DNA of 64,000 nucleotides from Nissolia schottii (GCA_003254905.1 QANU01005108.1:186001-250000), one strand, 5' to 3'. Shown: positions 12,056-25,349, numbered from the stretch's first letter. The notes: generated by a model from the sequence alone, not told the origin. Made by a program: numbers and translations.

Positions 12056-13559
12056 ATGATAGAGGGATTTTATCCCATATTTCTATACTCCATAGTCGAA
12101 CATTGCATCCTAAAAATGTGTAGTTTTAATGCTTAATGTGTTTTGCACATTATCATCTTTTGTGAGAAATTGAGAAAAATGTAATTTAAGGCACCCTTTT
12201 TTATCTTAGAAATCAATTTGTAGATTTTTTTATTCCCTTTTAGTTTTCTATTGCAGAAAAATAAATTGCCAAAAGGATTAATGGAGATTTGAAGGAGATT
12301 GGATAAGATACAAATTTTGAAGAAGAGATTTGAAGAGAAGATTTGAATCATAAAATACAAATTTGAATTTAAATTCAAAAAGATTTGGTCAAAGATTTGC
12401 TGAGGATTTTTTAACGTTGAATTTGTGACGGATTTTTCACCAAGATGGAGGTTGAATCTCGATTTGACTTCAACTACAAAGTTGTAGATCTATCTCTTAA
12501 CTTTAATTTAAGATTTGAATCACCTCCATCTGATATCTGTAGCCAAAGTTATCGCGATTTTACTAACTGTTATTTAAAAGTGCGGGATTTTCAGTCACTT
12601 TAGGCTCATTCTCTATAAATTGACATTCTCTCTCAATACTCTAAAAAAACACTCAGCCTCCACTTTTATTTTTTGCACTTTTCCCTTTTATTTTATGCAT
12701 TGTAGGCGTCGTTACTTTTTATTTTTTCTATATAAAAATCCAGGTAATTGGGTCGGGTTCATCAAAAGTTTTCCAAATAAACCCAATGACTCGACCCAAC
12801 CTAAAAATATTAATCTGCATTGAATTGGTCGGGTCATTGCGTTGACTCGAACCCATGTGTACCCCTAAGAGGGGGTGTGCCTGAAAACCTCTCTCGAGCA
12901 CAATGAGGAATTAAGAGTAATTGGGATATAATTTGTGTTCGAGTTTAAGGCATCAATGTGGTATATGTATGTATGTATATATATAAGTGATAAATGTTAC
13001 CTCTTATTATCGAGGAGTACTACTTTATCTCATAATTCCTCCTCCTTAAGCGGGTATAATCTTTTTTGAGATAAGTGAAGTTCAAATAAGATCAGGCGAT
13101 GCGAAGGTGACCTTCTAGTGGCACTATTCGGGTTAGGATAATTGATTCACGTCCTAAGTCCAATTTTCGGCCGTTACAAGGCCCAAATCGAATTTGTGGG
13201 TTAGGTTGTCCAGGAATAATAGCCCATAACCATTTATGCTTTTAAATTTGAGTCGTTCAAATTACATCTCATAGTTAAAGAAAACCATTGGTAGTGTAAA
13301 AGATGAGTGTATCACCTTATGACCCACACCTTCAAGATTATGCGGGTGAAGTGCAATATTAACAACATGCAAGCAAGGTTTATGCATTATACCAAAATAT
13401 TAAGAAATTAAAAAATCTGCATAACCGAAACCCAAAGGCCCACTAGCACTAACCCAACTCCCATTCAGATTTCAGTTTGAGGACCAAATAATAAAAAAAA
13501 AAGAACTCCAAAAAGGAAAGGAAAAAGGTTTCAGTTTCAATAGAACCCTCTCCCTAACA
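12056..13559. other. Intergenic DNA upstream of the Jagunal-like gene
   Basis: No gene seen. Open frames here are AT-rich and lack family resemblance. Near 13435-13445 the motif AAAGGCCCACTAG resembles the GGCCCA (site II/TCP) motif common in promoters of housekeeping genes, fitting its place about 120 bp before the presumed leader. Confidence 0.4.
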
Positions 13560-14689
13560 CAGTTCAGTTCCTTCCTTAGACGCTGCCGGGGAAACGACAC
13601 GACGCGACGACGTCGTTTTAGCCACCGGCGACTCAACGACGCTGCCACGACACTGAGGTGAGGGAATTCCTTCTTTCCATGAATAGCGAGATGAACACTG
13701 TTTTCTCCTCTTTTAATTTAATTTATTTTTTTTCATCTGCTGCCATTTTTTCATTTTCTTTTGGTCGAATGAGCTTTATGAATGGTTGTCTTTGTTGAAA
13801 TATTGTTGAGACTGGTACTCTGTTAATTGTACTGCTATGATTGTTGGTAGTGAGCAACACCATCATCTATGTAATGTGAGTTTTATATTGTGTAATTCTT
13901 GAATGTGAGCTGTTATAATTTGTTTTAAGTATCGTTGAGATTGATACTTTGTTGATGAGCATCATCATCTTTTATAGAATGTGAGCAAAATGAACAGATA
14001 TTTGTTTGGAATTTATATTTGTTGTCACTATTATTAATTCTTTTTAGATTTTTTTTTTCTTCAAAAACCAAATCATCGAATCCAATCTGAACTGCTGTGA
14101 ATTGGTTTGGATTGGATCGGTTTGAAAAAATAGAAACTATAATGTTCGGATTCGATGACTCTTTAGCCTGAAACCGATCTGATTCAATCTGATACTAAAT
14201 ATAGTGTTTGAATTGAATGACTTTTTAGTCCAAAACCAATCCAAACTGCACCACAAAGACCTGACCCTATCTATCCCTGACTCCCTTTCCTGTCATAACC
14301 AGACTGCTCATCCTCATCCTTGACCACTGCTGCCGCCACCATTAGCCCTCGACAGTTCTAACCACCAAAGTTACAAAACCACCAGTCGGTGCTTCTGCTT
14401 CCATCCACTGCTGTTCCTTTGGGCTATCGTATGAAATATAATTCACCATAGTCCAAAAAGCACCAGTCCTCAAGCATGCTTTGAAAATTTTATCTCTGTT
14501 ATGATTATGAATCTTTTGACTAATATGTGGTTGTAAGGTAGTAATGTTGATGTAACTGTGCATATGAGTTTTTATTCTGAGTATTTGTATGAAAATGTGT
14601 CCGTACTTTAACTCACTAACCTGAGTGACAGCTCTAGTTCTAGCAGCTAGCCTGTGATCTGCAAGTGGAAAAAGGGTTTTAAGAAGAAG
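13560..14689 (+). other. Presumed 5' leader and leader intron of the Jagunal-like gene
   Basis: A GC-rich stretch (13570-13656) ends CACTGAG followed by GTGAGG, a good splice donor. A possible acceptor near 14640 (TTCTAGCAG) precedes the ATG at 14690. The intervening intron (about 1 kb) carries a transposon-like stretch (14040-14260) with motifs around TTGGATTGGATC in both orientations. No transcript evidence is available. Confidence 0.45.
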
Positions 14690-17095
14690 ATGCAGCCTAG
14701 AAAAGTGGCGTTGGGGAGGCCTTCTGGAACCGATGGCTCTGATTACTCATACCGTATGGTGGTTGATTCAAGTCAGTTCCATTCTCCAACCCTTATCCCT
14801 TTTTGTGTTTAATTCATATCTCTTGATTTTCTTTCGGCTACAGATCCAGGATTTTATATTTTCTTTTTGGTGTTGTAATATCTAGGGTATCAACTGGTTG
14901 CGAAGGGGAAAAAACGCCTCTCTGTCCTACTTATCATTCAGGTTCGATTCATTTTATTTATTTATTTATTTTTTTTGTGCTTAGGATTTATTAATGGAGT
15001 GTATCTTAGAATAATTTTTTTGTAAATATGTGATTCAGTGTAATGTAGTAGTTCTGTATTAACTTGTTCCAGAGGAGTAAGGACAATTTGAACTCCTCAG
15101 TTGGTAAACATGGAGATTTATAAAAACCTTTTATTTAGTAAGGTTTCGAACTGAAATTTCTGAGCACGGCAGGGCATTCATGTTTGAACAGAAGGTCTTT
15201 ACTTGTTATTTGGTTCTTTCCCTTTCAAAGAAATACTAAAAGGGAATTCTCTTAGCTGGTAATGATTTTGTTCTTGAGGCACTATGCTACGAAACATGTT
15301 TACTTTCCCTGCACTTGATTTTACTTGACACATTTGCCAAGACATGATAAAACTCATTGGATTAACTTGAATACTTGATGGTTATATCGAATGAAGAATG
15401 CTTATTATTTCTTATGCACAATGTTAAACTATTTCGGGCTGCTCCTTCAGTTACAGTTGATTGCAAGTGTTTTTATAGTAAGAGTTAAGGAATCATCTAA
15501 GGGAATTTCAGTTTATGCAAGCCAGGAGTGGTTTTGTAGCATGATATTCTAAACTTTTATAGATGCTATTTCTCTTTTTATGTTTTTCGTTTGATTTTCA
15601 TAGCCATGTAATCATATCATTATTTTTAAGATACTAAATCTAATTTTATTTGAATTCTGTAAGTTACAGCTTTTATTTGTGTCTGATATATGATTTGCAT
15701 TGTGCCCTGCAGGCTCTGTTCCTATTTATAGGAATGATATTTGCAGCTTTACCTGGAATTGGAAAGGATACTCCAAATACAGTTGCCTTTTCTTCTGTCA
15801 TTGTTAGTTTTGTCTCTCTTGTCATTGCGGAAATAGGTTGCTAAACCTGAGTTCTTTGTATTCCTTTATCATTTTATTAAGCTTTCATTTGAACCTCTTA
15901 AATAAGATATCTCTTTCAATTTTGTGACAAAGGTCGAAGACGAAGCCGGACCAGTTTGTTGAGATTTTATGCTGTTGTATCATCTGTAGCCTTGGTTCTG
16001 TTGACTGTTTCTCTGGCTGAGCAGTTTTCCTTGCTGAAGGTAAATATGTCAGTGCTTAATATGTGCTAAAATTCCGAGGAGATTTATGAGAAAATTTAAC
16101 AAACATGACATCTTAGAAGTAAACATCGGAAACTAATTTCCAGGTGATTCTTGAAGTCATGGACTAATGTGGGTACTATAAGTCTTTTCTTAGTTATGAT
16201 GGGTACTGTAATTTTTATTAGTCATCTTCATTGTGTGGGGATTTATTGCAAGTATTATCAGTAATTTCAATTTAGTTTTTAATAACTTGAGGGTTTGGTT
16301 TTAAGTTTGCCTTTTCTATTAGAACATTACTCTGGTGTTCAGTTTTGATTTTCCATCTCATAAATTTTCTTCTTCCTTTTATGAGCCTCTCCCTCTTCCT
16401 CACACTTCTTCTGTCTAAGACTTTTATTCTAGTTTTCAACAAGAGGCAGTAAACAAGTGTTTGAAAGTTGAAACTCCTTCCAGTGAAGCTTCCTTTTATA
16501 GGAAATTTCTGAGATCAATAGTCAAAGTTTTTGTTTATTCACCTTTTTCTATTATTTCTAGATCCTACAAAAGCATATCAGTAATTAAAGCATAGACTTG
16601 CTGTATATAGGATTTAGGACTAGAACTGTATATTGTATAGCATGAGCATGTATGGCTATACAAGACAAGTTATGAAAGTGTTATTGTCCAATCATAAGTT
16701 TTGTTATGTGTATGTTTTCATTTATAGTACAGCTAGGTATATGCATACGGTTATTAAGTAACTATTTGGTTTGAAGTTAATAGTTCTCTTCCGAAATGGC
16801 CTTATGTTTTCCATTGAACTCCTCTGTAGGCCATCCGGGATTTTGGTTTTTCGGTAACAAGGAAGTCCAATGCGGATGATTTTCCTGTCGTTCAAGTTGG
16901 TGAGTTTTCTTTTCATATTCTAAAATGTGTTCATATTGCGCAATTGGTATTATTATTATTGGATAATTTACAGGGCTTTTACCTCTTGCAGGTTTGCTGG
17001 TATATATGGTAGCATTATTGTTGTTTAAGATTTGTACCATCAAATCTGTGGTTTCCCTTCTTTTTAACATGTCGCCTCCCAAGAAAGCCTCTTAG
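14690..17095 (+). CDS. Jagunal-like ER membrane protein
   Basis: Six coding exons join in frame: 14690-14771, 14886-14941, 15713-15836, 15933-16039, 16830-16899 and 16992-17095. They give 180 aa, and all introns are GT/AG. The N-terminus has the motif GTDGSD followed by an R-x-x-V-x-x-x-Y pattern, the signature I associate with Jagunal proteins, which organise the ER and act in secretion in animals. Hydrophobic segments lie at about residues 38-60, 70-85, 98-115 and 147-170, so it should be a multi-pass membrane protein. It ends KKAS, which fits the KKxx dilysine signal for return to the ER. The start ATG is followed directly by the conserved region, as in the family. Just after the stop a short segment holding CTATCATTGGTTTTTAG is nearly duplicated (17096-17135). 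Family assignment rests on the motif, topology and tail. Its role in plants is not known to me. Confidence 0.72.
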
Positions 17096-17135
17096 TCTAT
17101 CATTGGTTTTTAGTAGCCTATCATTGGTTTTTAGA

Positions 17136-18600
17136 CCCAAATCGACTTAATCTTTTAACAACTGAGTTATCTGTATGAATGATTCTTTTTTGAGAGATTT
17201 TGAAGGAAGCTTGTGTAGGTTCTTTCCCACAATTAACAACTAAGTGATCTATCCTTTGAAATACATGAATTGGTCATATGCACATTTTTAGTCTTAACTT
17301 CTTACCTTTTCAATTTCTCGCATATTCAATGTGACTTGATCAATGATAAGAATGCCTTTTTAATTTGTGGGTTCAGAAGTTCATCCAACATGTAATCTTT
17401 CAAATAATATTGTTGCAAGAATAGTCAAGCCTCATGTTTAAAATTTGATAAACTTCGCACTCAAAACGAAAATCTTGAAGGAAATAGTCAATCTTGTCTA
17501 TATTCTATCATCCTGATCGCTAAAGAATGTACCTAAAGAAAAGAACCTCCTCTTTTGTGAGTTCCATCGATCCTATTGCCATAAGACCAACATATGTATT
17601 GACCTTAGGAAGGCCTTGGAGGAGCTCGTCTAACAGGAAAAGAGTGCTATGGCACAATTCACGAGGAGCATGGGTAAGAAGCCCAAAAAGCAAAGATCCC
17701 TTGACTTTGAGGAGGATAAAAGGAACAACAGGAGTGAGGAACCCGATTCCACAGATGGTGACGATAATGAGCACGATAAGTACATATCACATAATTAAAA
17801 GAAAGAAAATTGTCACATATAATTACGACCATATATAATATCTCACAAGATGCTTATCTATTTGATTTTTTGAATAATAATTCAAACACAAATTTGAATA
17901 TAAATTAATACTAATAAAATACTCTTATTTAGAACATTTGAATTAAAAATTCAAATTTAAGATAAATCTTATCTAAGATGAGTCTATAAAGTAATGTATT
18001 AATTGAATATATTATTTACTTATTTTCTTGACGATAATGGAAAGATCAATAATAACAATTTGATCTAAATTTTTTTTAAAAGAATAAATCAATTAATAAT
18101 TATGAGATATATCATAATTTATTGATTTTATTGCAAAGATTAAATAACAATAAAAGTAAATTCAATAAACATTAATGAAAATAAAGGAAATGGAAATTAA
18201 AGATTGAGTATACTAATTTACTTCTGGAAATTAGTAACAATATAGTCCTCTTTAGGAAGATATATATGAGTATCATATCATAAATATTCAAAATTAACAA
18301 AATATTTAATATCATTCTTAGAGGTAAAATCAAATTAGAGAAGGTAAAAAATATGAAAATAACACACTTTAGATAGTGTGAATAATAATATTCATTCACT
18401 TCAAGTAATAAACTTTTGACATATTCACTTATGGGAATATGTAAATATCCTTAAACAAGGAAATAATATATATTGCATATAGTTTTAAATAATAAGAATA
18501 CATTCGCTAAAGGGAATGCTTATTCTTTTTTTAGTATAATTATCATTCATTATTGGAATGAGTATAATTACCATTCTCTCTTGAGAATATCTATGATTTC
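17136..18600. other. Intergenic DNA with an unexplained open stretch at 17520-17790
   Basis: Between 17520 and 17790 the base composition is less AT-rich and frames are open on both strands. One plus frame, with one stop, reads as a charged Glu/Lys/Asp-rich peptide reminiscent of retroelement gag. The minus frame is hydrophobic. Neither could be tied to a family. The rest is very AT-rich and shows nothing. Confidence 0.3.
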
Positions 18601-18860
18601 TTATGTGAATGAGTATAATTAATTACATTCACTTTTCTTGATTGAGTATGATTGTAATTCACTTATGAGAATAATCATAGGTACAATTTCATTCACTTCT
18701 GAGAATGATTTTGTTTTCTTATATGTACCATTACTATTCATTTCAGAGAACAGTTCTATTTTCTTATAGGTGTCGTTACCATTCACTCCAAAAAATGATT
18801 CTATTTTTTTATTGGTATCATTACCATCACTTTTGAGAATGATATTGAATGAAAAATAAT
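18600..18860. repeat. Degenerate minisatellite, period about 57 bp
   Basis: Three to four imperfect copies of a unit containing ATTCACTTCTGAGAATGATT and TTTCTTATAGGTATCATTACC run through this stretch. Shorter related motifs (GAATGAGTATAATTA) precede it from about 18540. The minus-strand open frame across it simply repeats a 19-residue translation of the unit. Confidence 0.6.
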
Positions 18861-19342
18861 AGAATAATATAAAAGAATAGTATTTTGATAAAGTCATAAT
18901 AAAGAACATAATAAAAATATAAAATCAAAAGGAAAAGAAAAACTTAATTAGTCACATAAAAATGTAAAACGTCCTATTTATAAATATTTAAAATTATTGT
19001 TAAATGTATATTCATTTATGGAATATGCAAATCTTATTAAAAAGAATATTATCAAAATAGTTTGGAGTAACAAGGATACATTCATAGGGCAACAAGGCAA
19101 TATATAAAGAACAAAAAAAATGAGAATAGGAAAGCATAACTAGATTGATTACATGATATCAATTGATATTGAGATGAAAAATAAAAAAACATAATCCACA
19201 TTTCATTTTTTATGAGGTGTGAAATGATTGTTATATCAAATAAGGAATTAGTTTATATTGATATGAAGAAAAAAAAAATGAAATGAAAATGAAAATGATA
19301 TTACTACCTTTGAGAAATAAAAGAGCTTCGTGCTAATAACGT

Positions 19343-19530
19343 GTTATGAAACTCATGAGAAAAAGTCATAGAAAGAGTAATAGAGGAGATAGAGAGAAAG
19401 AATTGAGAGTGATATTATTCTTATTCTCGGATGTGCTGTACAATGAGCACTTACATGATTATTTATAGGCTCAAAATGACGTACACAATATTAAATTAAA
19501 TCTCTATTATATCAACATATATCTGTTTAA
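19343..19530 (-). mobile_element. LTR fragment with adjacent primer-site-like sequence
   Basis: Read on the minus strand the LTR ends TTTCATAACA, followed immediately by CGTTATTAGCACGAAGCTC (19324-19342). This closely resembles the CGTTATCAGCACGA sequence that follows many plant copia LTRs. A TATA-like CCTATAAATAA lies inside (complement of about 19459-19469). The LTR start was not located, and the DNA to the left has no recognisable gag-pol. Confidence 0.45.
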
Positions 19531-21190
19531 TTGGATGCCAATCAACTTAAGACAAGGAGATCCACCTTCCAACAATATTTTATAATTAGGGAGGACCATC
19601 ACTTTTCCCTCTCCTCCAATGCGCATTATGAGACTCGCTCTCATGAGGATGATAACTTAACGAACAAAATTTTCAGCCTCGCCAGCCCAACAAGAACATG
19701 TACATACACGTCCCAAGGAAGCAACCTCTAAGTCTAAGTCAGAATCTCTGCAAGAATTTCTGCTGTTTCTTCTCACACGTGAATTGGACCATGTACATTA
19801 GGTCCCAAAACTATAGTTTAACTTTGCAGGCAAGAAAAGCCAAGACTTTGGGCTCCTCGCTACATTTGGCATCTTAGACTAGGGTTGTGTGTTGTGATTC
19901 TTGTGGATAGTGTTATTTGAATATAACTTTCCTGAACAAGCAATTCAAAATCTTGAGAAGTACTTATAAATTACAAATGGATATTTCACTTAAAGGTTCG
20001 TGAATCTGTTCGTAAGACTACTTTAAATCACATGAAAATAATCTTCAATTGTCTTTTGGTGGTTTTCCTCGTGGGGTGTTTTATTTACTCCTCCCGGTTA
20101 AATTTAATTATTTTTAATAATTTTTAAAATTAAATTAGTCAAATTTTATTATTATTTTATGATTAAATGTGATATATTAATATATCATATAATCTAATGT
20201 GATAAACTATTACTTTTTAATATAATATTTGTGGAGAAGTATATTATAAGTTCAAATGACCATTGAATTTTTAAACTTCTTATAAGTTAGCTATAATATT
20301 TGTCAAAATTATATGAGACATGAAATAATGATAAAGTTCAATAAATTTACTTTTGAAAATCATTAAAAATAAACAAATATAGTGAAAAAAAAAGGATAAA
20401 TGTTCCTTCGAACACCGAATTTGGAGAAATGATTTCTTATTCGTCATGGGTTAACTTAGGACATTCACCTTATTCACTCAAAATTTAGCTGAAATCTCCA
20501 ATTATTTATCCACTAATCCCCAAAAGTCTAAACTAATATGTAAAATATATTATCTAAACTTCTTTTTTTTTTTGCGTTACCTCCACATTTTTCGTCCCTG
20601 ATTAAAATAACGCCAAACACGTTAGCCTCAAAAATGAAATTTCCTTGACATTGTCCCTAAGAATTAAACATCTCAATCTACTAGTCCTTTCTAGAACTGA
20701 AGTGTTCGTTGGTTAAGGACTAATAGGGAGTAATATATATGGCCAATATTTTAATTAGTTCTTAGAGACTATGTTAGGAAAGTTTTGCTTCAATTTGTTT
20801 TTAACAAATAAATTAGGGATAAATAGTAATTACTCACATTACTATGATGTCCTTAACATTATCTTAAGATATGTGTGGGCCCACATTTTCCAACAAGTGT
20901 GATTATAAATTATGTTTTTAACGAAGAGAGGTCTAATTATTATTGAAGCATGATAAATCTCTATTGGAGCAAGTGAGGGAGGATATACTTGAAATTATAG
21001 TATTATCTCCCCTTTCAAAGTTAGAAAATAACACTTAAAAGAAAGATGAAAACTTCGTGTTGATGGAGAGGAAAGAAGATATCAAGTTGATGTTGTTGTC
21101 TATCGTTGTTATGTTGATACATATTTCTATTATGTTGATGTCTAGTTCTATTATATTGGGTCTGTAGAAGTGAGAGAATGAGAGTAGAGG
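19531..21190. other. Intergenic AT-rich DNA
   Basis: No gene recognised. Open frames are short and without family resemblance. Text of the 'ctagtccttt / aggactaa' type near 20680-20730 suggests old noncoding repeats. Confidence 0.35.
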
Positions 21191-21539
21191 AGAGAGAGTT
21201 TTCTTTGACGGTACCACGTGATAGAGAGAGAATGTGTTCAAAAGACTGAAAAATAATTACGTTGATTTTATGTTAAAATGCATTGAGGCCACATGCACAT
21301 GCGTTGATGCTATATGTGCATGTGTTGATGCCTTCAACGTTAGAGATATTACTCATTTTATCAAATACAACAATTTTGTCTTTTCTTTCCTCCAAATACA
21401 ATGTTTATAAAGTGTGTAGGTATACTTGTTGTTCAAATAGCACTATCGATTCATTAATAAGACAATAGTGCTTGTAATCGAATTCGGGTCAATCAAATAA
21501 TAATTAAGAGTAAACGTTGTTACTTTATAAATAGAGAAA

Positions 21540-22345
21540 TGTTTTGTGCACAACAAAATAAGTACAATGGCATCCAAATACATTAAATGTGGATTTTCTC
21601 TTTCCTCTTCTCCACTCTCCCTCACTTTCACACTCTTGTTCTCCTATTCTTCTTTTTTGTTTTTCCTCTTTTTTTCCACATTCTCCCTTAGTTTTTTTTT
21701 TTCAATCTTTTTCAATTGTAACCTCCATTTATTTTTCATTTTGCACATTTTCTTCTTCTCAGTTACTCTTTTCTTGTTCTTTTTTTTCCCTCGCTTTTTT
21801 CTTCATTTTTGTTATTTTTTTGTTCATATTCATTTTTTTTTCTTCTTAAGACATTATGGAAAGCATAGGCAAGGACATTCTTCTGTGCTAAGTTTTTCTC
21901 TATGTTTTGTAATTTTTTGGAGTGGTGCAATGTTTGTTTATGTGTGTTGTAGTGTTTGTTCATAAGTGTTGTAATGTTTGTTCATTTCTTCATTTTTGTG
22001 TGATATAATATTTGTTTTTGTGTGTTGTAATATTTATTTTTTAGTGTTGTAATGTTTGTTTCTTTTGTGGTGTAAGGGTTGGTGTGATGTAATGTTTGTT
22101 TATGATTGCTGTAATGTTTGTTTAATTATTTATTTTTTTGTGTGGTATAATGTTTGTTTATGCATGTTGCAACGTTTGTTTATGAATTTGTAACATTTAT
22201 TTTCGAGTATTATAATATTTGTTTATTTATAGTGTAATGTTTGCTTATGAGAGAGTGTGTCAATTTATTCTAAGTTTGATAATGTTTGTTTATTTGTTTT
22301 GTAATGTTTATTTATCTTTTTTGTAATGTTTATTTATTATGATGG
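21540..22345 (+). repeat. Pyrimidine-rich leader plus TGTAATGTTTGTT array
   Basis: A T/C-rich stretch (21590-21845) is followed by TCTTAAGACATTATGGAAAG and then from about 21925 by many imperfect copies of a roughly 20-30 bp unit around TGTAATGTTTGTTTATG. A second copy with the same order of parts lies at 62.7-63.1 kb, and related arrays lie at 11.6 and 26.8 kb on the other strand. The frames through the T/C-rich part encode only Phe/Ser/Leu low-complexity peptides. Confidence 0.7.
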
Positions 22346-22897
22346 AGCGTGAATGCACGCATTTTAGAATGTGAGTGGAAAAATAGGAGAGAGATAACGT
22401 TACTTCTCTCAAATTAATGCGGCATGTGTCCTATTTTATTTTACTTTGACACGTGAAAACGTTTCTTCATCAACTCTATTATATTTGTTTATTGTTTTTT
22501 ATAAACATTTGTTCACACATTTGTCTTGACATATGCCATATGTATACGTACGTTCTACGGTAAACACTATTCCGTTGTACGCCAAGGACCGCGGTCATAA
22601 ATATTACAAGAGATAGACTTGTTCAGGATGAAGTAGGGGCCATTTCTTTTTTGGTATCAAAACACACAACTCGAACTCCGCACGATACTTAAAGGAACAA
22701 GTGTCCAATCAAGGGTTTGTAAGAAGTGCGGGATTTCTGAACAATCATGATTAGATTTTATAATTCAGAAAAGATCACGAAATAGAGACAGTGGATTTTA
22801 TTATCTTCCATTGCTTGTAGTTCACGTGACATTTAGCCGTTGGCCACGCAAACACTGACTCTCCAATGTTAATATAAGCGGGAATAATATATATACA
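22346..22897. other. Upstream region of the first GDSL gene
   Basis: Non-coding. It contains CACGTG-like cores near 22451 and 22825 (ACACGTGA, TCACGTGA), plausible G-box-type elements. No other feature seen. Confidence 0.3.
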
Positions 22898-22906
22898 TAT
22901 ATAAAA
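22898..22906 (+). promoter_or_regulatory. Candidate TATA box of the first GDSL gene
   Basis: TATATAAAA lies about 100 bases before the ATG at 23000, which would give a 5' leader of about 65-70 nt. A second candidate, TATAAAAA, lies at 22932. Confidence 0.4.
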
Positions 22907-22999
22907 TGCCCAATAGATCCAAAAGACCGAGTATAAAAATTGAGGAGGACTAAACGATCTAGCACTGGTAGAGACAGTTTCTGTAGAGTAAGTGAGAGA

Positions 23000-24866
23000 A
23001 TGGGGCCGCTGATACAGTTAGTTGCTCTTATCTTACTCCCGTGGTTTCTGAGTATAGGAGCAGAGGAACTGAAATCCTCAGCACCTTGTGATTTTCCAGC
23101 TATCTTCAACTTTGGTGACTCCAACTCGGATACTGGCTGCATGTCAGCTGCGTTTTACCCTGCCATTCTGCCCTACGGTCAGACTTTCTTCCATGAGGCT
23201 GTCGGCAGAGCCTCTGATGGCCGTCTCATCATAGATTTCATTGGTGAGAAATCTGTTTACACGTGTTTCAGTTGATGAATAAAGGTATGAGTCCAAAAAC
23301 ATGTTTTTAAGATACTAATTTGAGAGACATTTTGTTGTATATGCAGCCAAGCACCTCGGTTTCTCATTCTTGAGTGCTTACGTGGATTCGATTGGGACAA
23401 GTTATAGACAGGGCGCAAACTTTGCTGCGGGATCGTCAACCATTAGGCGGCAAAACAAGACCTACTTTGATGGCGGTACTCCTTTCACTCTAGAAATACA
23501 AACTGAGCAGTTTTCTCAGTTTAAGGCACGCACCGCCAAGTTCTTCAAACGAGGTTTTTCTTACATAACACAAGTTCGCCTCAATGTTTAAAACAGTTAG
23601 TTCTAGCGGCTTAAATATCATGTTTATGCGATTCGCAGCAAATGAAAATTCCTACGCGAAACACTTTCCGAGGCCAGAGGACTTTGCCAAGGCTATCTAC
23701 GCATTTGATATTGGGCAAAATGATATTGCTGCTCTTATTGGCATGGTGGGCGAGGAAGATTCTCAAGCCGTGATCTCTGACATTGTGGACTATTTCTCAA
23801 ACCAACTTCAAGTAAGCGATGCAATCTAGAACCATCATTCTTATTTTGGCCAATCTATTTTTGGATGGCTGGGAGTAAGATGATTTCATTTATCAATTTT
23901 AGACTTTTTGTACTCGGTTCAAGACAAATTATCTGACAAAAAAATCATTATTCTTTTGATATTATTCTAATTCTAATAATTTTAAATTTGACATTAATTC
24001 AATTTGATAGTCTCACTATTATGTGAACGAAATTAGTGAAATTTGATGATTAAACTAATTAATTGATGTCAAATTTTGCAATGTTTGAACTGAATTGATA
24101 ATAACGACTTTTTATTTTTACGGCCAAATTGATGTGAAAATGAAAAGGTCAATAGAAATCGGTTATTTACTGTTTTTATTTTGATAATGTACTGTGGTAA
24201 ACACTGATTTAAGGCGTACCTATGGCAGAATGTATATAGACTTGGAGCAAGGACATTCTGGATACATAACACAGGTCCCATTGGTTGCCTGCCGGTGGCC
24301 ATGCCTGTGCACAATGCCAAGAACTATACACCGGCGCCTGGTTCTCTTGACCAAAACGGCTGTGTCAAATCTGCAAACAACATGGCCATAGACTTCAATA
24401 CAAAGCTCAAGAGTACGGTGGTGAAGCTGAGAGCATTGTTTCCCGATGCCTCGTTAACATACGTCGACATGTTCTCTGCTAAGTATGAGCTAATCAGTAA
24501 CGCTAAAAAAGAAGGTAATCCTTTCATGGCTGTCGATGATTGTAAAAATTATACAAAGGGAACCCCACCTTCAATAGATCGATCACCATTGAATTGTTGA
24601 CTGTTATCGCAGGATTCGTTGATCCTTCTCAGATCTGTTGTGGATATCATGAGGATGGATACCACGTGAACTGTGGCAACAAAGCAGTGATTAACGGTAC
24701 AGAAATTGTAGCCGGTTCTTGTGAAGATCCTTCCAAGTACATTAGCTGGGATGGTGTACACTACACCGAGGCGGCAAATCACTGGATTGCCAATCGTATA
24801 ATTAATGGTTCATTTTCCGATCCACCGGTTCCCATCACACACGTTTGTAAAACAAGTCGTAATTAG
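23000..24866 (+). CDS. GDSL esterase/lipase, tandem copy 1
   Basis: Five exons join in frame: 23000-23243, 23347-23553, 23639-23811, 24229-24514 and 24613-24866, giving 387 aa, normal for plant GDSL (SGNH) hydrolases. The first ATG opens a signal peptide (about residues 1-21), so it is probably secreted or vacuolar. Block I reads [12 protein letters not shown] with the catalytic Ser41. The oxyanion-hole blocks are present, including GQND. The C-terminus has WDGVHY with catalytic Asp350 and His353. The sequence style ([26 protein letters not shown]) places it with the early nodulin ENOD8 / Hev b 13 / At3g26430 group, whose members hydrolyse acyl or acetyl esters; the substrate here is unknown. 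Oddity: Cys47 replaces the usual second Gly after DTG. Intron 3 (417 nt) is longer than in the second copy. Several Asn-x-Ser/Thr sites suggest glycosylation. Confidence 0.9.
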
Positions 24867-25349
24867 TATTTGCCACCGTTCCCAAATTTATATATAGTGA
24901 TCTTAATTTAAGATTTTGATTCTCAGAAATGAGAATCTCTCTCTAATAAGAAAGTGACAATGAGACACGCGCATAATGCACTTTATAAATTTAAAATTGT
25001 ACAAACCTTCACCTAATTTATTCACTTTACAATATTTAAATTTCATTGTGTAATTCTTTTAGATGTCGCTTTTACTAGGATCTATGAATCACATCCAATA
25101 AACAGTTAATATTTTGTTTGTATTTTATAAAAAAAAAGTATATATTGAAACAAATTTTGAGGGAATTCTTGTTTCAAAATTAAGCAATGAAAATTTTCTT
25201 GTTTTACTTCTTGTGATTGTCAACCTTCTTTTCGTCAATTTAAAAATATGAAGAGCTCTACGCAGAAACATAGAATGTGTCTTAAATTACACAAAGTATC
25301 TTATAAGAGTCAATTTGACATGTTTGATAGGATAAGAACCGATAATAGT
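24867..25349. other. 3' flank of GDSL copy 1, no gene
   Basis: AT-rich, non-coding. No polyadenylation signal can be singled out among several AATAAA-like matches. Confidence 0.4.

Noticed and set aside
18619..18909. Minus-strand frame with repeated 19-residue units
   Set aside because: The repeats come from the 57-bp minisatellite rather than a protein repeat; AT-rich and without context.
21546..21965. Open frame encoding a Phe/Ser/Leu-rich peptide
   Set aside because: It is a translation of a T/C-rich low-complexity tract inside a repeat family, with overlapping frames equally open.
22940..22999. Upstream extension of GDSL copy 1
   Set aside because: The extension begins with TTG. The first ATG at 23000 directly opens a good signal peptide.
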